A DNA stretch of 64,000 nt from the NCBI RefSeq assembly GCF_964340395.1, contig NC_135567.1:3503609-3567608 (forward strand). The letters are read 5' to 3'. Position numbers and translations under genes: made by a program. The stretch comes from Glandiceps talaboti (taxonomy: Eukaryota; Hemichordata; Enteropneusta; Spengelidae). The notes beneath the pieces were generated by a model. It saw only the letters and a list, made by a program, of their open reading frames with translations. It had not been told where the DNA came from and did not search any database. The first letter of the stretch is position 1, and each line of letters begins with the position of its first letter. This document shows, one piece after another, positions 12,055-24,359 of the stretch.

Positions 12055-12290
12055 TTTCAGGTACCCCCCCCCTCCCCTAACCCACACTATTTTTTCAGAT
12101 ACCCCCCCCCCAAGCTATTCACATTTTTTCGAGAAATCACCCCCCCCCCCCCTAAAATCTCCCCCAACAAGTTTTTGTGAAAGCAGCCTTAATATCAAAT
12201 TGTAAGCTTTATTGAAAAGAAGGATCATCCAATCACACAAACAGACCTAGTAGAAGTGAGCCACCAATGCAATGGTTGTGAGTTGTGTGT
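12055..12290 (-). repeat. C-tract dispersed repeat, minus copy 2
   Basis: Same order of words as at 10485: CACATTTTTTCGAGAAATCA, a C run, CAAGTTTTTGTGAAAGCAGC, TATTGAAAAGAAGGATCATC and GAAGTGAGCCACCAATGCAA. It is thus a dispersed element of about 240 bases, not chance homopolymers. Confidence 0.62.
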
Positions 12291-12637
12291 TTCTGAACTT
12301 TCTTTTACGTCTGTTCATATTGCTTGAATATAATTGTAAATTAACTTTGAATAAACAAGGGTAATCCCCTGGGCTGATCACATCTCTAGTCTGTTACAAA
12401 AACATGTCAAAATATAACTCTATAGAATTTCTATAGTTGTCTACAAAATATCTATATTAAAAAATCTTTTTGTAAGGGGAGCTGATTTTTTATGAAAATA
12501 TGCCGGTACTTACCTGATCAAGTTGATAAATTACAGTAAAAATATTCTCTGAAAAAATCAATTGACGTCACATTGGGATGTGTGTATATGTCACAGAGTA
12601 GATAAATAAGATATTAGTTCATCTAATATCAACTTAC

Positions 12638-12736
12638 GTCATCAGCAGTATTTACTTGGGCCCCAGCTTTCAGCAGCAATTTACAGATATCCAAATGCCC
12701 GTTCTCAGCTCCATAATGTAGACTTGTCTTCTCGTC
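12638..12736 (-). CDS. ankyrin-repeat exon 5 (33 residues, R-type)
   Basis: A 99 bp minus-strand exon in phase 0, acceptor TTTTAATTATAG and donor GTAAGTTG. It encodes an R-type ankyrin repeat: TSLHYGAENGHLDI, CKLLLKAGAQVNT, ending ADD. The conserved AA of helix 1 has become GA. It is the last ankyrin exon I can find; a following L-type exon or the C-terminal domain must lie downstream (lower coordinates), possibly outside the window, because the donor site is good and no in-frame stop is reached. The neighbouring coding-like minus fragment at 10915-11100 could not be joined to it by phase and signal alone. Confidence 0.8.
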
Positions 12737-13245
12737 CTATAATTAAAAGACACATTATGTATTAATCCTTCTGTTACAATATTGCAATGTATTATATCAA
12801 TAATATGTGTAAAATTACTTGAAATGTTTCCCAAGTCTTATTATTATTATAATATATATAGATTGGTTAATGTTCACATAGAAAAAACTATGTATTTAAA
12901 ATTTGACGTTATTTGTATTTATTACATGTAATGTGTACTGTAAAAGTATTTATTTTGATAAAATACCTGTCAGAAGTCATTATAAGAATTGATGATATTT
13001 TTGGTAAAATCACAAACATTCCTAGACATGCACCTCAATATTATTCCTTGCCATACTGTGTTCAAAATGGTCAAATGTGTCAATCACGGTACCATGTTCT
13101 GTGTGGTTCTTAATACATATTGTTACAGTGAACTTGTTCTTTTAAAAAAATAGATTCTGTCATATACATGACATCACATTGTTTGGAACCAGAAAAAACC
13201 GTTTGGGTATAATAATGTATCTGTTAAAACATTTGCGATAGGGAT

Positions 13246-13248
13246 GTT

Positions 13249-13280
<32 letters not shown>

Positions 13281-13296
13281 ATTATTATTATTATTA

Positions 13297-13333
<37 letters not shown>

Positions 13334-13335
13334 CG

Positions 13336-13371
<36 letters not shown>
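13246..13371. repeat. (GTT)n(ATT)n(GTT)n compound microsatellite
   Basis: About eleven GTT, then about eighteen ATT with one CATT interruption and one ATC, then about thirteen GTT. The block arrangement is symmetrical. Confidence 0.95.
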
Positions 13372-13637
13372 TATTTGGTTTTCACCACACCCTTCTAAAG
13401 TTCAGACTGTTCTGTGGTCCAAACTCTGTCATCAAAACCAAGTATGAGTCATACAGATTCTTGTATTCAACCATTAACCCACATGTCCATTACAATGAGT
13501 GTGTAGAATCAATGATACAAAAAATACTGATGGTCAAATCATTTTAAAGGCAGATGGAACACTACAAGTATGACGTGTACAATGATATTTTAAGCATAAC
13601 AAATATCATAAGATAAATTTTAGACGTAAGTATTATT

Positions 13638-13692
13638 TACACACACACAGACACACACAGTGACACAGACACACACACACACACACACACAT
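13638..13692. repeat. (CA)n microsatellite
   Basis: CA repeats with GACACA interruptions. It is preceded by a sequence (13497-13630) that resembles 8965-9110 and may be part of the same dispersed repeat. Confidence 0.93.
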
Positions 13693-14479
13693 TTCACCAT
13701 GCCTATAACACTGCCGACTCCAGTTATTCCATGTTACAGAGAAATATCTCACTTAAATACACCAAACTGGAATGAGTGTTTCATAGGAACTAGCTTAATT
13801 TGCAAAAAAATCATAGTGAATTAAGAGCAAAAAATGTTTGTTTTCAGTGAGCTGTTTTTTGATAATGACCAAGAAAAGAACTATAAACATGAATATAAAT
13901 GTGCATAAATCAGAAAATTCAAAATGTTTTGCTACATTTTTAAAACTAATTCCTTAGTTCTGATAAATAACATGTTATTTGACAGCTCAATCAGGAGAAT
14001 AAAGTGCTCTTGTCAGAATATAACTACAATGCCCGTTACTGAAAATGGTATTTTGCCAAATGTTACAAGAATTGTATGATGGAAGAAGAATTCAGAATTC
14101 AGACCTCATTTGGAAACGTCTGGAAGAATATTACTGTCTTGGAAAACTAGTAATTGTAAGAAAAAACACTGTATAACTTCACAAGTTTCTTAGTAAATTC
14201 TCAAGAGAATGTATAAAAATGCCAAGATATCTTCTGACTTTATGCATGACTGTGCTCTTCTTTCAGAAACTAACTATGACAGCAATCTCTGCTGTAATGT
14301 CTACATGTGAATTTGAAGAACTTCCAAAATTACTATTTTCTTGAAATTCTGGTAGTAGCTCAGACAACAATTTCCAACACAAGAATCGTTATATTATGAA
14401 AACGTCTCTTTAATTTGAGTAGTATAAGAACTGATGGGACCAGCACCTTTGCTAGAAAACACAATACATGGAATGTCAT

Positions 14480-14751
14480 GACTTGAGTGTTAATGTCTGT
14501 GAGTATCATATGCTGGAAGTGTGGGCTTCCCATCAGTTCTTATACTACTATAGCTGTTGCTAAGGGCATAGTCATGGTTGCTATGGCCAATTGGGTCAAA
14601 ATATTTTTAACAAATCTGCAGAATAATATATCTGGAAACATCAGACCAAATTTCAGTCTCACTGACCAAGAACTTTTTGGGACATACATTTTTGACCAAA
14701 ATTAACATTTTTACACAAAGTTTGCATATCATGGATGAGATCATTATATAT
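14480..14751 (+). repeat. Helentron-like fragment interrupted by the 54 bp array
   Basis: CTGTTGCTAAGGGCATAGTC, TTTCAGTCTCACTGACCAAG and TTTGCATATCATGGATGAGA are family words. The 54 bp satellite begins directly inside the expected middle segment. Confidence 0.45.
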
Positions 14752-15662
14752 AGTCAAGATACTGTGTTTGGTAGTCTATATACCCTTGACTACTGACAAT
14801 TTGGTAGTTAGGATACTGTGTTTGGTAGTCTATATACCCTTGACTACTGCCAATTTGGTAGTCAAGATACAATGTTTGGTAGTCTATATACCCTTGACTA
14901 CTGCCAATTTGGTAGTTAAGATACAATGTTTGGTAGTCTATATACCCTTGACTACTGCCAATTTGGTAGTCAAGATACAATGTTTGGTAGTCTATATACC
15001 CTTGACTACTGCCAATTTGGTAGTTAAGATACAATGTTTGGTAGTCTATATACCCTTGACTACTGTCAATTTGGTAGTCAAGATACAATGTTTGGTAGTC
15101 TATATACCCTTGACTACTGACAATTTGGTAGTTAGGATACAATGTTTGGTAGTCTATATACCCTTGACTACTGCCAATTTGGTAGTTAAGATACTATGTT
15201 TGGTAGTCTATATACCCTTGACTACTGCCAATTTGGTAGTCAAGATACAATGTTTGGTAGTCTATATACCCTTGACTACTGCCAATTTAGTAGTCAAGAT
15301 ACAATGTTTGGTAGTCTATATATCCTTGACTACTGCCAATTTAGTAGTCAAGATACAATGTTTGGTAGGCTACCCTTGACTACTGCCAATTTGGTAGTCA
15401 AGATACAATGTTTGGTAGTCTATATGCCCTTGACTACTTCCAATTTGGTAGTCAAGACACAATATTTGGTAGTCTATATACCCTTGACTACTGCCAATTT
15501 AGTAGTCAAGATACAATGTTTGGTAGTCTATATACCCTTGACTACTGCCAATTTGGTAGTCAAGATACAATGTTTGGTAGTCTATATACGCTTGACTACT
15601 GCCAATTTAGTAGTCAAGATACAATGTTTGGTAGTCTATATACCCTTGACTACTGCCAATTT
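14752..15662. repeat. 54 bp tandem array, about 17 copies
   Basis: Unit: TTTGGTAGTCTATATACCCT then TGACTACTGCCAATTTGG then TAGTCAAGATACAATG. GTAGTCAAG and CTTGACTAC within each unit are inverse, so each copy can form a hairpin. One copy near 15365 lacks the TCTATATA block. Period 54 keeps several frames open, which accounts for the repetitive frames on both strands. Confidence 0.92.
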
Positions 15663-16024
15663 TGAGCCCTGATTATACATATAGTTAAACAGAGATTACA
15701 AGTTACAACATTTTGTCACATTTGTGTAAGCAGCCACTTGGGTGATGATATTAATAACATTATTAATATTCATTGTGTTAGGGAGTTAAATCATCAGGTG
15801 ATTCATTGTTCATTGTGTTAGGGGGTTAGAGATGATTTGATATCACACTGGCACTCAATCTATATTATAATGTGCTAGTCTGATTCTCTACTGCAATTAT
15901 TACTGGAACGTGTGATTTTCATAACTTTATATTTTCGCCAAGTTAAATTACATATTTCATTTTCAATATACATGGGTATCTACAAACTTAAAGACACATT
16001 TTGAAACGATTATTTTCAGTATAT

Positions 16025-16320
16025 CTTAGTAGCCAGTGAAGGTCTAAATACAAAATATATATTGGAAATCTTATTAACCAGTGAAGGTCTAAGTACAAAA
16101 TATATATTGGAAATCTTAGTAACCAGTGAAGGTCTAAGTACACAATATATATTGGAAATCTTAGTAACCAGTGAAGGTCTGAGAACAAAATGTGCATTGT
16201 ACATAAGTATTAACTAGGTGAGGTCTGGGAACAAATGTGTATATTGTGTGTATTAACCTGCCAAGGTCTAAGAACAAAATGTACTTTGTATGACCTAATA
16301 TACAAGCAAAACAGAGACTG
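16025..16320. repeat. 45 bp tandem repeat, decaying rightward
   Basis: Units of TTAGTAACCAGTGAAGGTCT followed by AAGTACAAAATATATATTGG and AAATC. The copies at 16025-16200 are nearly identical. Beyond 16200 related but diverged copies (AGGTCTGGGAACAAA, AAGGTCTAAGAACAAA) continue to about 16290. No gene. Confidence 0.85.
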
Positions 16321-19045
16321 CTGAGGTCATGAATTTGACCTTCACTGTTGAGAACATTTAGAGATGAAGATCTCAATATGAATGGATTTCAGTATTGGTC
16401 ATATCCTTGTCTTGGTGAATGTTCTACAACATTGGACAGTCACTGATCATCAGAGTTAGTGTTACCTAATGTTTGACAGGAGGCCACTGAAGACCAAGAG
16501 AGAGTGAGAAGGGTGTGGTGGAGATCGAGAGATACATGTGTATGCTTGTATAAATTTAACCTTCACAGTTAAGAACATTAAGAGATGGATGGAGATTTCA
16601 ATATGAATGCATTTCAGTGTTGGTGGCATTGGCAATGGACAACACTGGACACATTAAAGATGTAGTGTTATTTAGTATTTGGATCCTTTGGGTTACAGTG
16701 TGTTGCAGTGTCAAGTCAATCTAGTGAAAATGTTGGCCTAACCTTGAACTAACTGCAACAGAAATTATTTTAGTGCATCTTGCTCAGAATTTTATACTGA
16801 ACAACATATCAAAAGTCTAGAGAAATCTACTTGTAGGGCTAAAAATGAGTTTAGAATAATTAGCATAATTATTAAATACTCTGTATGTAAAAACCCATGC
16901 AAGTAACAAGTCTATGGATAGCTCTGAGGATGGGTAATAATTGCTCCCACTAGTATTTTGACTGGAACCTAATAAAGATGTGTTAAGTACAAATATACAG
17001 CCAAGAATACCTACATGTATCAAAAGTCACCACCTGTTTGACTAAACCTTACCACCAGTAACTTTACTAGTGACCTGAGATGGAGCATCAACTCAGGATC
17101 GTTTCACAGAACAGTCTGTTGATAATTTTGTAGGATCCTTTGGTTGCAGTCTGTGTGTTACCTTGGGTACACTAGTATTAAACTTGTCTGATCAAGCCAA
17201 ATAAATAACATTAACTGAGACTGAGTGCCCCTATCATCTATTGGGACTGAGTTGTGTGGTTCCGGTTACATTCAAGGTGGAGTAGATAGATTTATTATTT
17301 TAGTATATTTTTTTTTCTGTATGAGTGTCTAGTTCAGGTTTTCCATTGTTTTCCAAATGGTCTCTGTGTTGTTTATTTCTTCCTATCAGATTTACAGCCA
17401 TAACAGATTAGAAGAACAGTTTTATTTTGTCTTTTTAAGTTTATGTCAGTTTCCGGGTTCACTATTTCTCGTGAGACTTCACAGTTTTTGCAACTTTATT
17501 ATTTTTTCTCGAATACATAAAACAAGTTTAGGTTCTGCAGTGAAAGCTAGGTGGGGGTTGGGTAACCGGAACCAAACAATTATTTTTATTTGGCCTCATC
17601 CTCATGTACATCCTGTACTACACAATGCATATATTACAAATCTATCTGTGTAAGACTGAGACAGTGAGAATGAAATGAAACAAAAATTAATATCCAGTAG
17701 TAGTAGTTGCAGAATGACATGACATACAACACCTCAAGAAGTGTTTTTTTCTAAAGAACTACTGATATATACTCAGGTATTTCATAGGGGGTTCCATTAT
17801 TTATTTCAAGATATCATAATTTTACTAGATTAAGGCCCCTGGTTTCAAGCAAAATGAATGCACATGATACTAGCGATATGCAACTCAATGAAATTTTACT
17901 ATATTAAGACCTCAATTACTGGGGTTTCCATCAAAAATAATGTACACAATACTAGTATGCAACTCTATGTAAATTTTACCAGATGTCCCCCATCTTGTTT
18001 ATGCACATTTGCTGCTTAGAGATTTGGTTATCTTTTCGCTACGTTACTTGACTGTCTGGAAACCATGGTAACAAAAATGGGGAAATGTCACAAAACTGGC
18101 AGAGTTTTCCATATATTTTACCATGGCAATATATTCGTTGGCGAGTGTATGTCAATTACAGCAACCATGCTTTGTTTTGTGATGTTTTCCACCTGACCAA
18201 CCAACCAACCAACCAACCAACCAACCAACCATTCCTGCCATGTCTCACATCACTCATCTTAATTCATACCCTGCTGTATATAGGTTACATAGGCTGACAG
18301 ACCCCTGCATAGATACTATGATGAATACAGGACAGTGCCAACATGTTCTCCTGAATGGCTAGTAGATGGCTTTACAAACTATAAATACTTGTTTGGGGGC
18401 CAGCGATCAATTTTACAGGTCACCTATACTTTTCATCACTTCCCCAGGGAATAGAAAAAATATTCTGTGTATAATAACTAACAAAAAGCCTGTACGCATG
18501 TCTATTTGACCTTTGACCTAACATCTCATTTGACCTTTGACCTTATCAGCTGTATGTTTAGTACACAGCTTTACATGTTTTGTCTATACATATATAGTAA
18601 ACAGCTGACTGTCTAAGTTCACTAAGTGACATACATGTAATTTTAGTTCAAATACAATGTTTTAATATTTCATAGGTATTTGATTAGCCTGTGATCAGAA
18701 TGGGTTATTAATCTTAACTTGCAGATTGAAAGCTTGATTTGTCATCACAAGGGCTGGACAAGTTTGACAAGAGTACAATTATGGTTCAATCCTTGCCCAC
18801 TAATTTTAGTCAAAGAATTGGCAGTGTTGAGGCTCACACCACCAACATACAGAAATCAAAGCTGACCAATTTATTAAAACAATCGCTTCATTCAAATAAA
18901 CTATAGTGCTATTAAGTTCACAACAATGTTTAATATAATCACAGTGTATAACTTTTAAGTTACCTGAATTATTAATATTTCACATTCCTTGCATTGTTTT
19001 CTCCTTATACACTCTGTTCTACATTCTTAACTAATTTTTCTCTAT
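16321..19045. other. no gene seen
   Basis: Ankyrin-gene intron or intergenic DNA. It contains one CCAA microsatellite and paired words at 16360-16400 and 16560-16620 (AGAACATT...AGATGAAGAT, TCAATATGAATG), suggesting an old local duplication. No splice-flanked open frame found. Confidence 0.55.
18197..18232. repeat. (CCAA)n microsatellite
   Basis: Nine uninterrupted CCAA units. Confidence 0.95.
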
Positions 19046-22000
19046 TTGTTCACTGTATCTGGGGCATGGACCAGGACACTAATTTTTATGTGTTTGTTCA
19101 CTGTATCTGGGGCAGGGACCAGGACAGTAATTTTTATGTGTTTGTTCATTGTATCTGGGGTAGGGACCAGGACACTAATTTTTATGTGTTTGTTCACTGT
19201 ATCTGGGGCAGGGACCAGGACAGTAATTTTTATGTGTTTGTTCACTGTATCTGGGGTAGGGACCAGGACACTAATTTTTATGTGTTTGTTCACTGTATCT
19301 GGGGTAGGGACCAGGACAGTAATTTTTATGTGTTTGTTCACTGTATCTGGGGTAGGGACCAGGACACTAATTTTTATGTGTTTGTTCTCTGTATCTGGGG
19401 TAGGGACCAGGACACTAATTTTTATGTGTTTGTTCTCTGTATCTGGGGTAGGGACCAGGACACTAATTTTTATGTGTTTGTTCTCTGTATCTGGGGCAGG
19501 GACCAGGACACTAATTTTTATGTGTTTGTTCACTGTATCTGGGGTAGGGACCAGGACACTAATTTTTATGTGTTTGTTCACTGTATCTGGGGTAGGGACC
19601 AGGACACTAATTTTTATGTGTTTGTTCTCTGTATCTGGGGTAGGGACCAGGACACTAATTTTTATGTGTTTGTTCTCTGTATCTGGGGTAGGGACCAGGA
19701 CACTAATTTTTATGTGTTTGTTCACTGTATCTGGGGTAGGGACCAGGACACTAATTTTTATGTGTTTGTTCACTATATCTGGGGCAGGGACCAGGACACT
19801 AATTTTTATGTGTTTGTTCTCTGTATCTGGGGTAGGGACCAGGACACTAATTTTTATGTGTTTGTTCTCTGTATCTGGGGTAGGGACCAGGACACTAATT
19901 TTTATGTGTTTGTTCTCTGTATCTGGGGTAGGGACCAGGACACTAATTTTTATGTGTTTGTTCTCTGTATCTGGGGTAGGGACCAGGACACTAATTTTTC
20001 TGTGTTTGTTCACTATATCTGGGGCAGGGACCAGGACACTAATTTTTATGTGTTTGTTCTCTGTATCTGGGGTAGGGACCAGGACACTAATTTTTATGTG
20101 TTTGTTCTCTGTATCTGGGGTAGGGACCAGGACACTAATTTTTATGTGTTTGTTCACAATATCTGGGGTAGGGACCAGGACACTAATTTTTATGTGTTTG
20201 TTCTCTGTATCTGGGGCAGGGACCAGGACACTAATTTTTATGTGTTTGTTCTCTGTATCTGGGGCAGGGACCAGGACACTAATTTTTATGTGTTTGTTCT
20301 CTGTATCTGGGGTAGGGACCAGGACACTAATTTTTATGTGTTTGTTCTCTATATCTGGGGTAGGGACCAGGACACTAATTTTTATGTGTTTGTTCTCTGT
20401 ATCTGGGGCAGGGACCAGGACACTAATTTTTATGTGTTTGTTCTCTGTATCTGGGGCAGGGACCAGGACACTAATTTTTATGTGTTTGTTCACTGTATCT
20501 GGGGTAGGGACCAGGACACTAATTTTTATGTGTTTGTTCTCTGTATCTGGGGCAGGGACCAGGACACTAATTTTTATGTGTTTGTTCACTGTGTCTGGGG
20601 CATGGACCAGGACACTAATTTTTATGTGTTTGTTCTCTGTATCTGGGGCAGGGACCAGGACACTAATTTTTATGTGTTTGTTCTCTGTATCTGGGGCAGG
20701 GACCAGGACACTAATTTTTATGTGTTTGTTCACTGTATCTGGGGCAGGGACCAGGACACTAATTTTTATGTGTTTGTTCTCTGTATCTGGGGCAGGGAGC
20801 AGGACACTAATTTTTATGTGTTTGTTCACTGTATCTGGGGCAGGGACCAGGACACTAATTTTTATGTGTTTGTTCACTGTATCTGGGGCAGGGACCAGGA
20901 CACTAATTTTTATGTGTTTGTTCACTATATCTGGGGTAGGGACCAGGACACTAATTTTTATGTGTTTGTTCACTGTATCTGGGGCATGGACCAGGACACT
21001 AATTTTTATGTGTTTGTTCTCTGTATCTGGGGCAGGGACCAGGACACTAATTTTTATGTGTTTGTTCTCTGTATCTGGGGCAGGGACCAGGACACTAATT
21101 TTTATGTGTTTGTTCACTGTATCTGGGGCAGGGACCAGGACACTAATTTTTATGTGTTTGTTCTCTGTATCTGGGGCAGGGACCAGGACACTAATTTTTA
21201 TGTGTTTGTTCACTGTATCTGGGGCAGGGACCAGGACACTAATTTTTATGTGTTTGTTCACTGTATCTGGGGCAGGGACCAGGACACTAATTTTTATGTG
21301 TTTGTTCACTATATCTGGGGCAGGGACCAGGACACTAATTTTTATGTGTTTGTTCACTGTATCTGGGGCATGGACCAGGACACTAATTTTTATGTGTTTG
21401 TTCTCTGTATCTGGGGCAGGGACCAGGACACTAATTTTTATGTGTTTGTTCTCTGTATCTGGGGCAGGGACCAGGACACTAATTTTTATGTGTTTGTTCA
21501 CTGTATCTGGGGCAGGGACCAGGACACTAATTTTTACGTGTTTGTTCTCTGTATCTGGGGCAGGGACCAGGACACTAATTTTTATGTGTTTGTTCACTGT
21601 ATCTGGGGCATGGACCAGGACACTAATTTTTATGTGTTTGTTCACTGTATCTGGGGCAGGGACCATGACACTAATTTTTATGTGTTTGTTCACTATATCT
21701 GGGGCAGGGACCAGGACACTAATTTTTATGTGTTTGTTCACTGTATCTGGGGCATGGACCAGGACACTAATTTTTATGTGTTTGTTCACTGTATCTGGGG
21801 TAGGGACCAGGACACTAATTTTTATGTGTTTGTTCACTATATCTGGGGCAGGGACCAGGACACTAATTTTTATGTGTTTGTTCACTGTATCTGGGGCATG
21901 GACCAGGACACTAATTTTTATGTGTTTGTTCTCTGTATCTGGGGCATGGACCAGGACACTAATTTTTATGTGTTTGTTCACTGTATCTGGGGCAGGGACC

Positions 22001-23670
22001 AGGACACTAATTTTTATGTGTTTGTTCTCTGTATCTGGGGCAGGGACCAGGACACTAATTTTTATGTGTTTGTTCTCTGTATCTGGGGCATCGACCAGGA
22101 CACTAATTTTTATGTGTTTGTTCACTATATCTGGGGCAGGGACCAGGACACTAATTTTTCTGTGTTTGTTCTCTGTATCTGGGGCATGGACCAGGACACT
22201 AATTTTTATGTGTTTGTTCACTGTATCTGGGGCAGGGACCAGGACACTAATTTTTATGTGTTTGTTCTCTGTATCTGGGGCAGGGACCAGGACACTAATT
22301 TTTATGTGTTTGTTCTCTGTATCTGGGGCAGGGACCAGGACACTAATTTTTATGTGTTTGTTCACTATATCTGGGGTAGGGACCAGGACACTAATTTTTA
22401 TGTGTTTGTTCTCTATATCTGGGGCATGGACCAGGACACTAATTTTTATGTGTTTGTTCTCTGTATCTGGGGCAGGGACCAGGACACTAATTTTTATGTG
22501 TTTGTTCTCTATATCTGGGGCATGGACCAGGACACTAATTTTTATGTGTTTGTTCACTGTATCTGGGGCATGGACCAGGACACTAATTTGTATGTGTTTG
22601 TTCACTGTATCTGGGGTACGGACCAGGACACTAATTTTTATGTGTTTGTTCACTATATCTGGGGTAGGGACCAGGACACTAATTTTTCTGTGTTTGTTCA
22701 CTATATCTGGGGTAGGGACCAGGACACTAATTTTTATGTGTTTGTTCACTGTATCTGGGGCATGGACCAGGACACTAATTTGTATGTGTTTGTTCACTGT
22801 ATCTGGGGTACGGACCAGGACACTAATTTTTATGTGTTTGTTCACTATATCTGGGGTAGGGACCAGGACACTAATTTTTATGTGTTTGTTCACTGTATCT
22901 GGGGCAGGGACCAGGACCCTAATTTTTATGTGTTTGTTCATAATATTTGGGTAGGGACCAGGACACTAATTTTTCTGTGTTTGTTCACTCTATCTGGGGC
23001 ATGGACCAGGACACTAATTTTTCTGTGTTTGTTCACTGTATCTGGGGCATGGACCAGGACACTAATTTTTCTGTGTTTGTTCACAATATCTGGGGCAGGG
23101 ACCAGGACACTAATTTTTCTGTGTTTGTTCACTGTATCTGGGGCAGGGACCAGGACACTAATTTTTCTGTGTTTGTTCACTGTATCTGGGGTAGGGACCA
23201 GGACACTAATTTTTATGTGTTTGTTCACTGTATCTGGGGCAGGGACCAGGACACTAATTTTTATGTGTTTGTTCTCTGTATCTGGGGTAGGGACCAGGAC
23301 ACTAATTTTTATGTGTTTGTTCTCTGTATCTGGGGCAGGGACCAGGACACTAATTTTTATGTGTTTGTTCACTGTATCTGGGGCAGGGACCAGGACACTA
23401 ATTTTTCTGTGTTTGTTCACTGTATCTGGGGCAGGGACCAGGACACTAATTTTTCTGTGTTTGTTCACTGTATCTGGGGCAGGGACCAGGACACTAATTT
23501 TTCTGTGTTTGTTCACTGTATCTGGGGCAGGGACCAGGACACTAATTTTTCTGTGTTTGTTCACTGTATCTGGGGCAGGGACCAGGACACTAATTTTTCT
23601 AGATGTTTCTTGTATTTGGGTAGGGACCAGGACCCTAATTTTTCTCTGTTTGTTCACAATATTTGGGGCA
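19046..23670. repeat. 4.6 kb satellite of about 96 copies of a 48 bp unit
   Basis: Unit: AATTTTTATGTGTTTGTTCA then CTGTATCTGGGGCAGGGACC then AGGACACT. Period 48 is a multiple of three and the unit lacks stops in three frames, so frames of 1559, 1302 and 1299 codons appear on both strands at once. Variation between copies is mostly amino-acid changing in every frame (CAC/CTC, TGT/TAT, AGG/ATG, TAT/TCT), which argues against selection for a protein. The edges (before 19100 and after 22930) hold diverged or one-base-deleted units, as expected if unequal exchange homogenises the middle. Confidence 0.93.
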
Positions 23671-24359
23671 TGAATCAGGACACCACACACCTACCAACAA
23701 CTCAACGACGGTGAAGTACCTTTTAGTGATCATAAATGACTGGAAAGAATTCAACCTATTTTACAAAAAGTTCAATGATACTGTACCGTACACTGGCAAT
23801 ACAATGTATGTCAATAATAAATAAAATTATATGGGAGACAATTTCAGGAGATAACTTGGTTATGAAGTGAATCATTCATTGCATTATTTTGAAGAGGATA
23901 TTTTATTTTTCCACATTTGTTTTTTAATTTGATACTTTTAATTCCACATTATAGTTTACTTTAATACAAAGGTAACAACACTCTGAAATTTCTACTTCAT
24001 AGTTACCATAGTTACCAAGAATGTTGAATAAATGGTTATTAATTTGAAAGGAAAATAGATCTTGTCTGTTTTATTTCACTACCAGAAATAAAATTCTTAC
24101 TTTCTTGTCTCAAGAAAAAAATTCTTGACACAAGAAAATTAAGAACAAACAAGCATGTTCAAGAATAAATAAGAAAGTTCAAGTATGCAAAATGCCAAAA
24201 TGTATGGAATATATTCTTGACAAAAGAATGTTTTCTTGCCACAAGAATTTGTCAGAAATTTTTTCTTATTGAATCTTAACATCAAGAAAGGCAATTCTCA
24301 TTATAAGAATCTCCAAGAAATGTACCATACATATTCTTCATATGAGATTTGAATTCTTG

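Noticed and set aside
18994-23714. Giant repeat protein frames (1559, 1302, 255 codons plus; 1299, 250 codons minus)
   Set aside because: All arise from the 48 bp satellite. The unit is divisible by three and lacks stops in three frames; unit differences are mostly replacement changes, and no promoter, signal peptide or splice sites accompany them.
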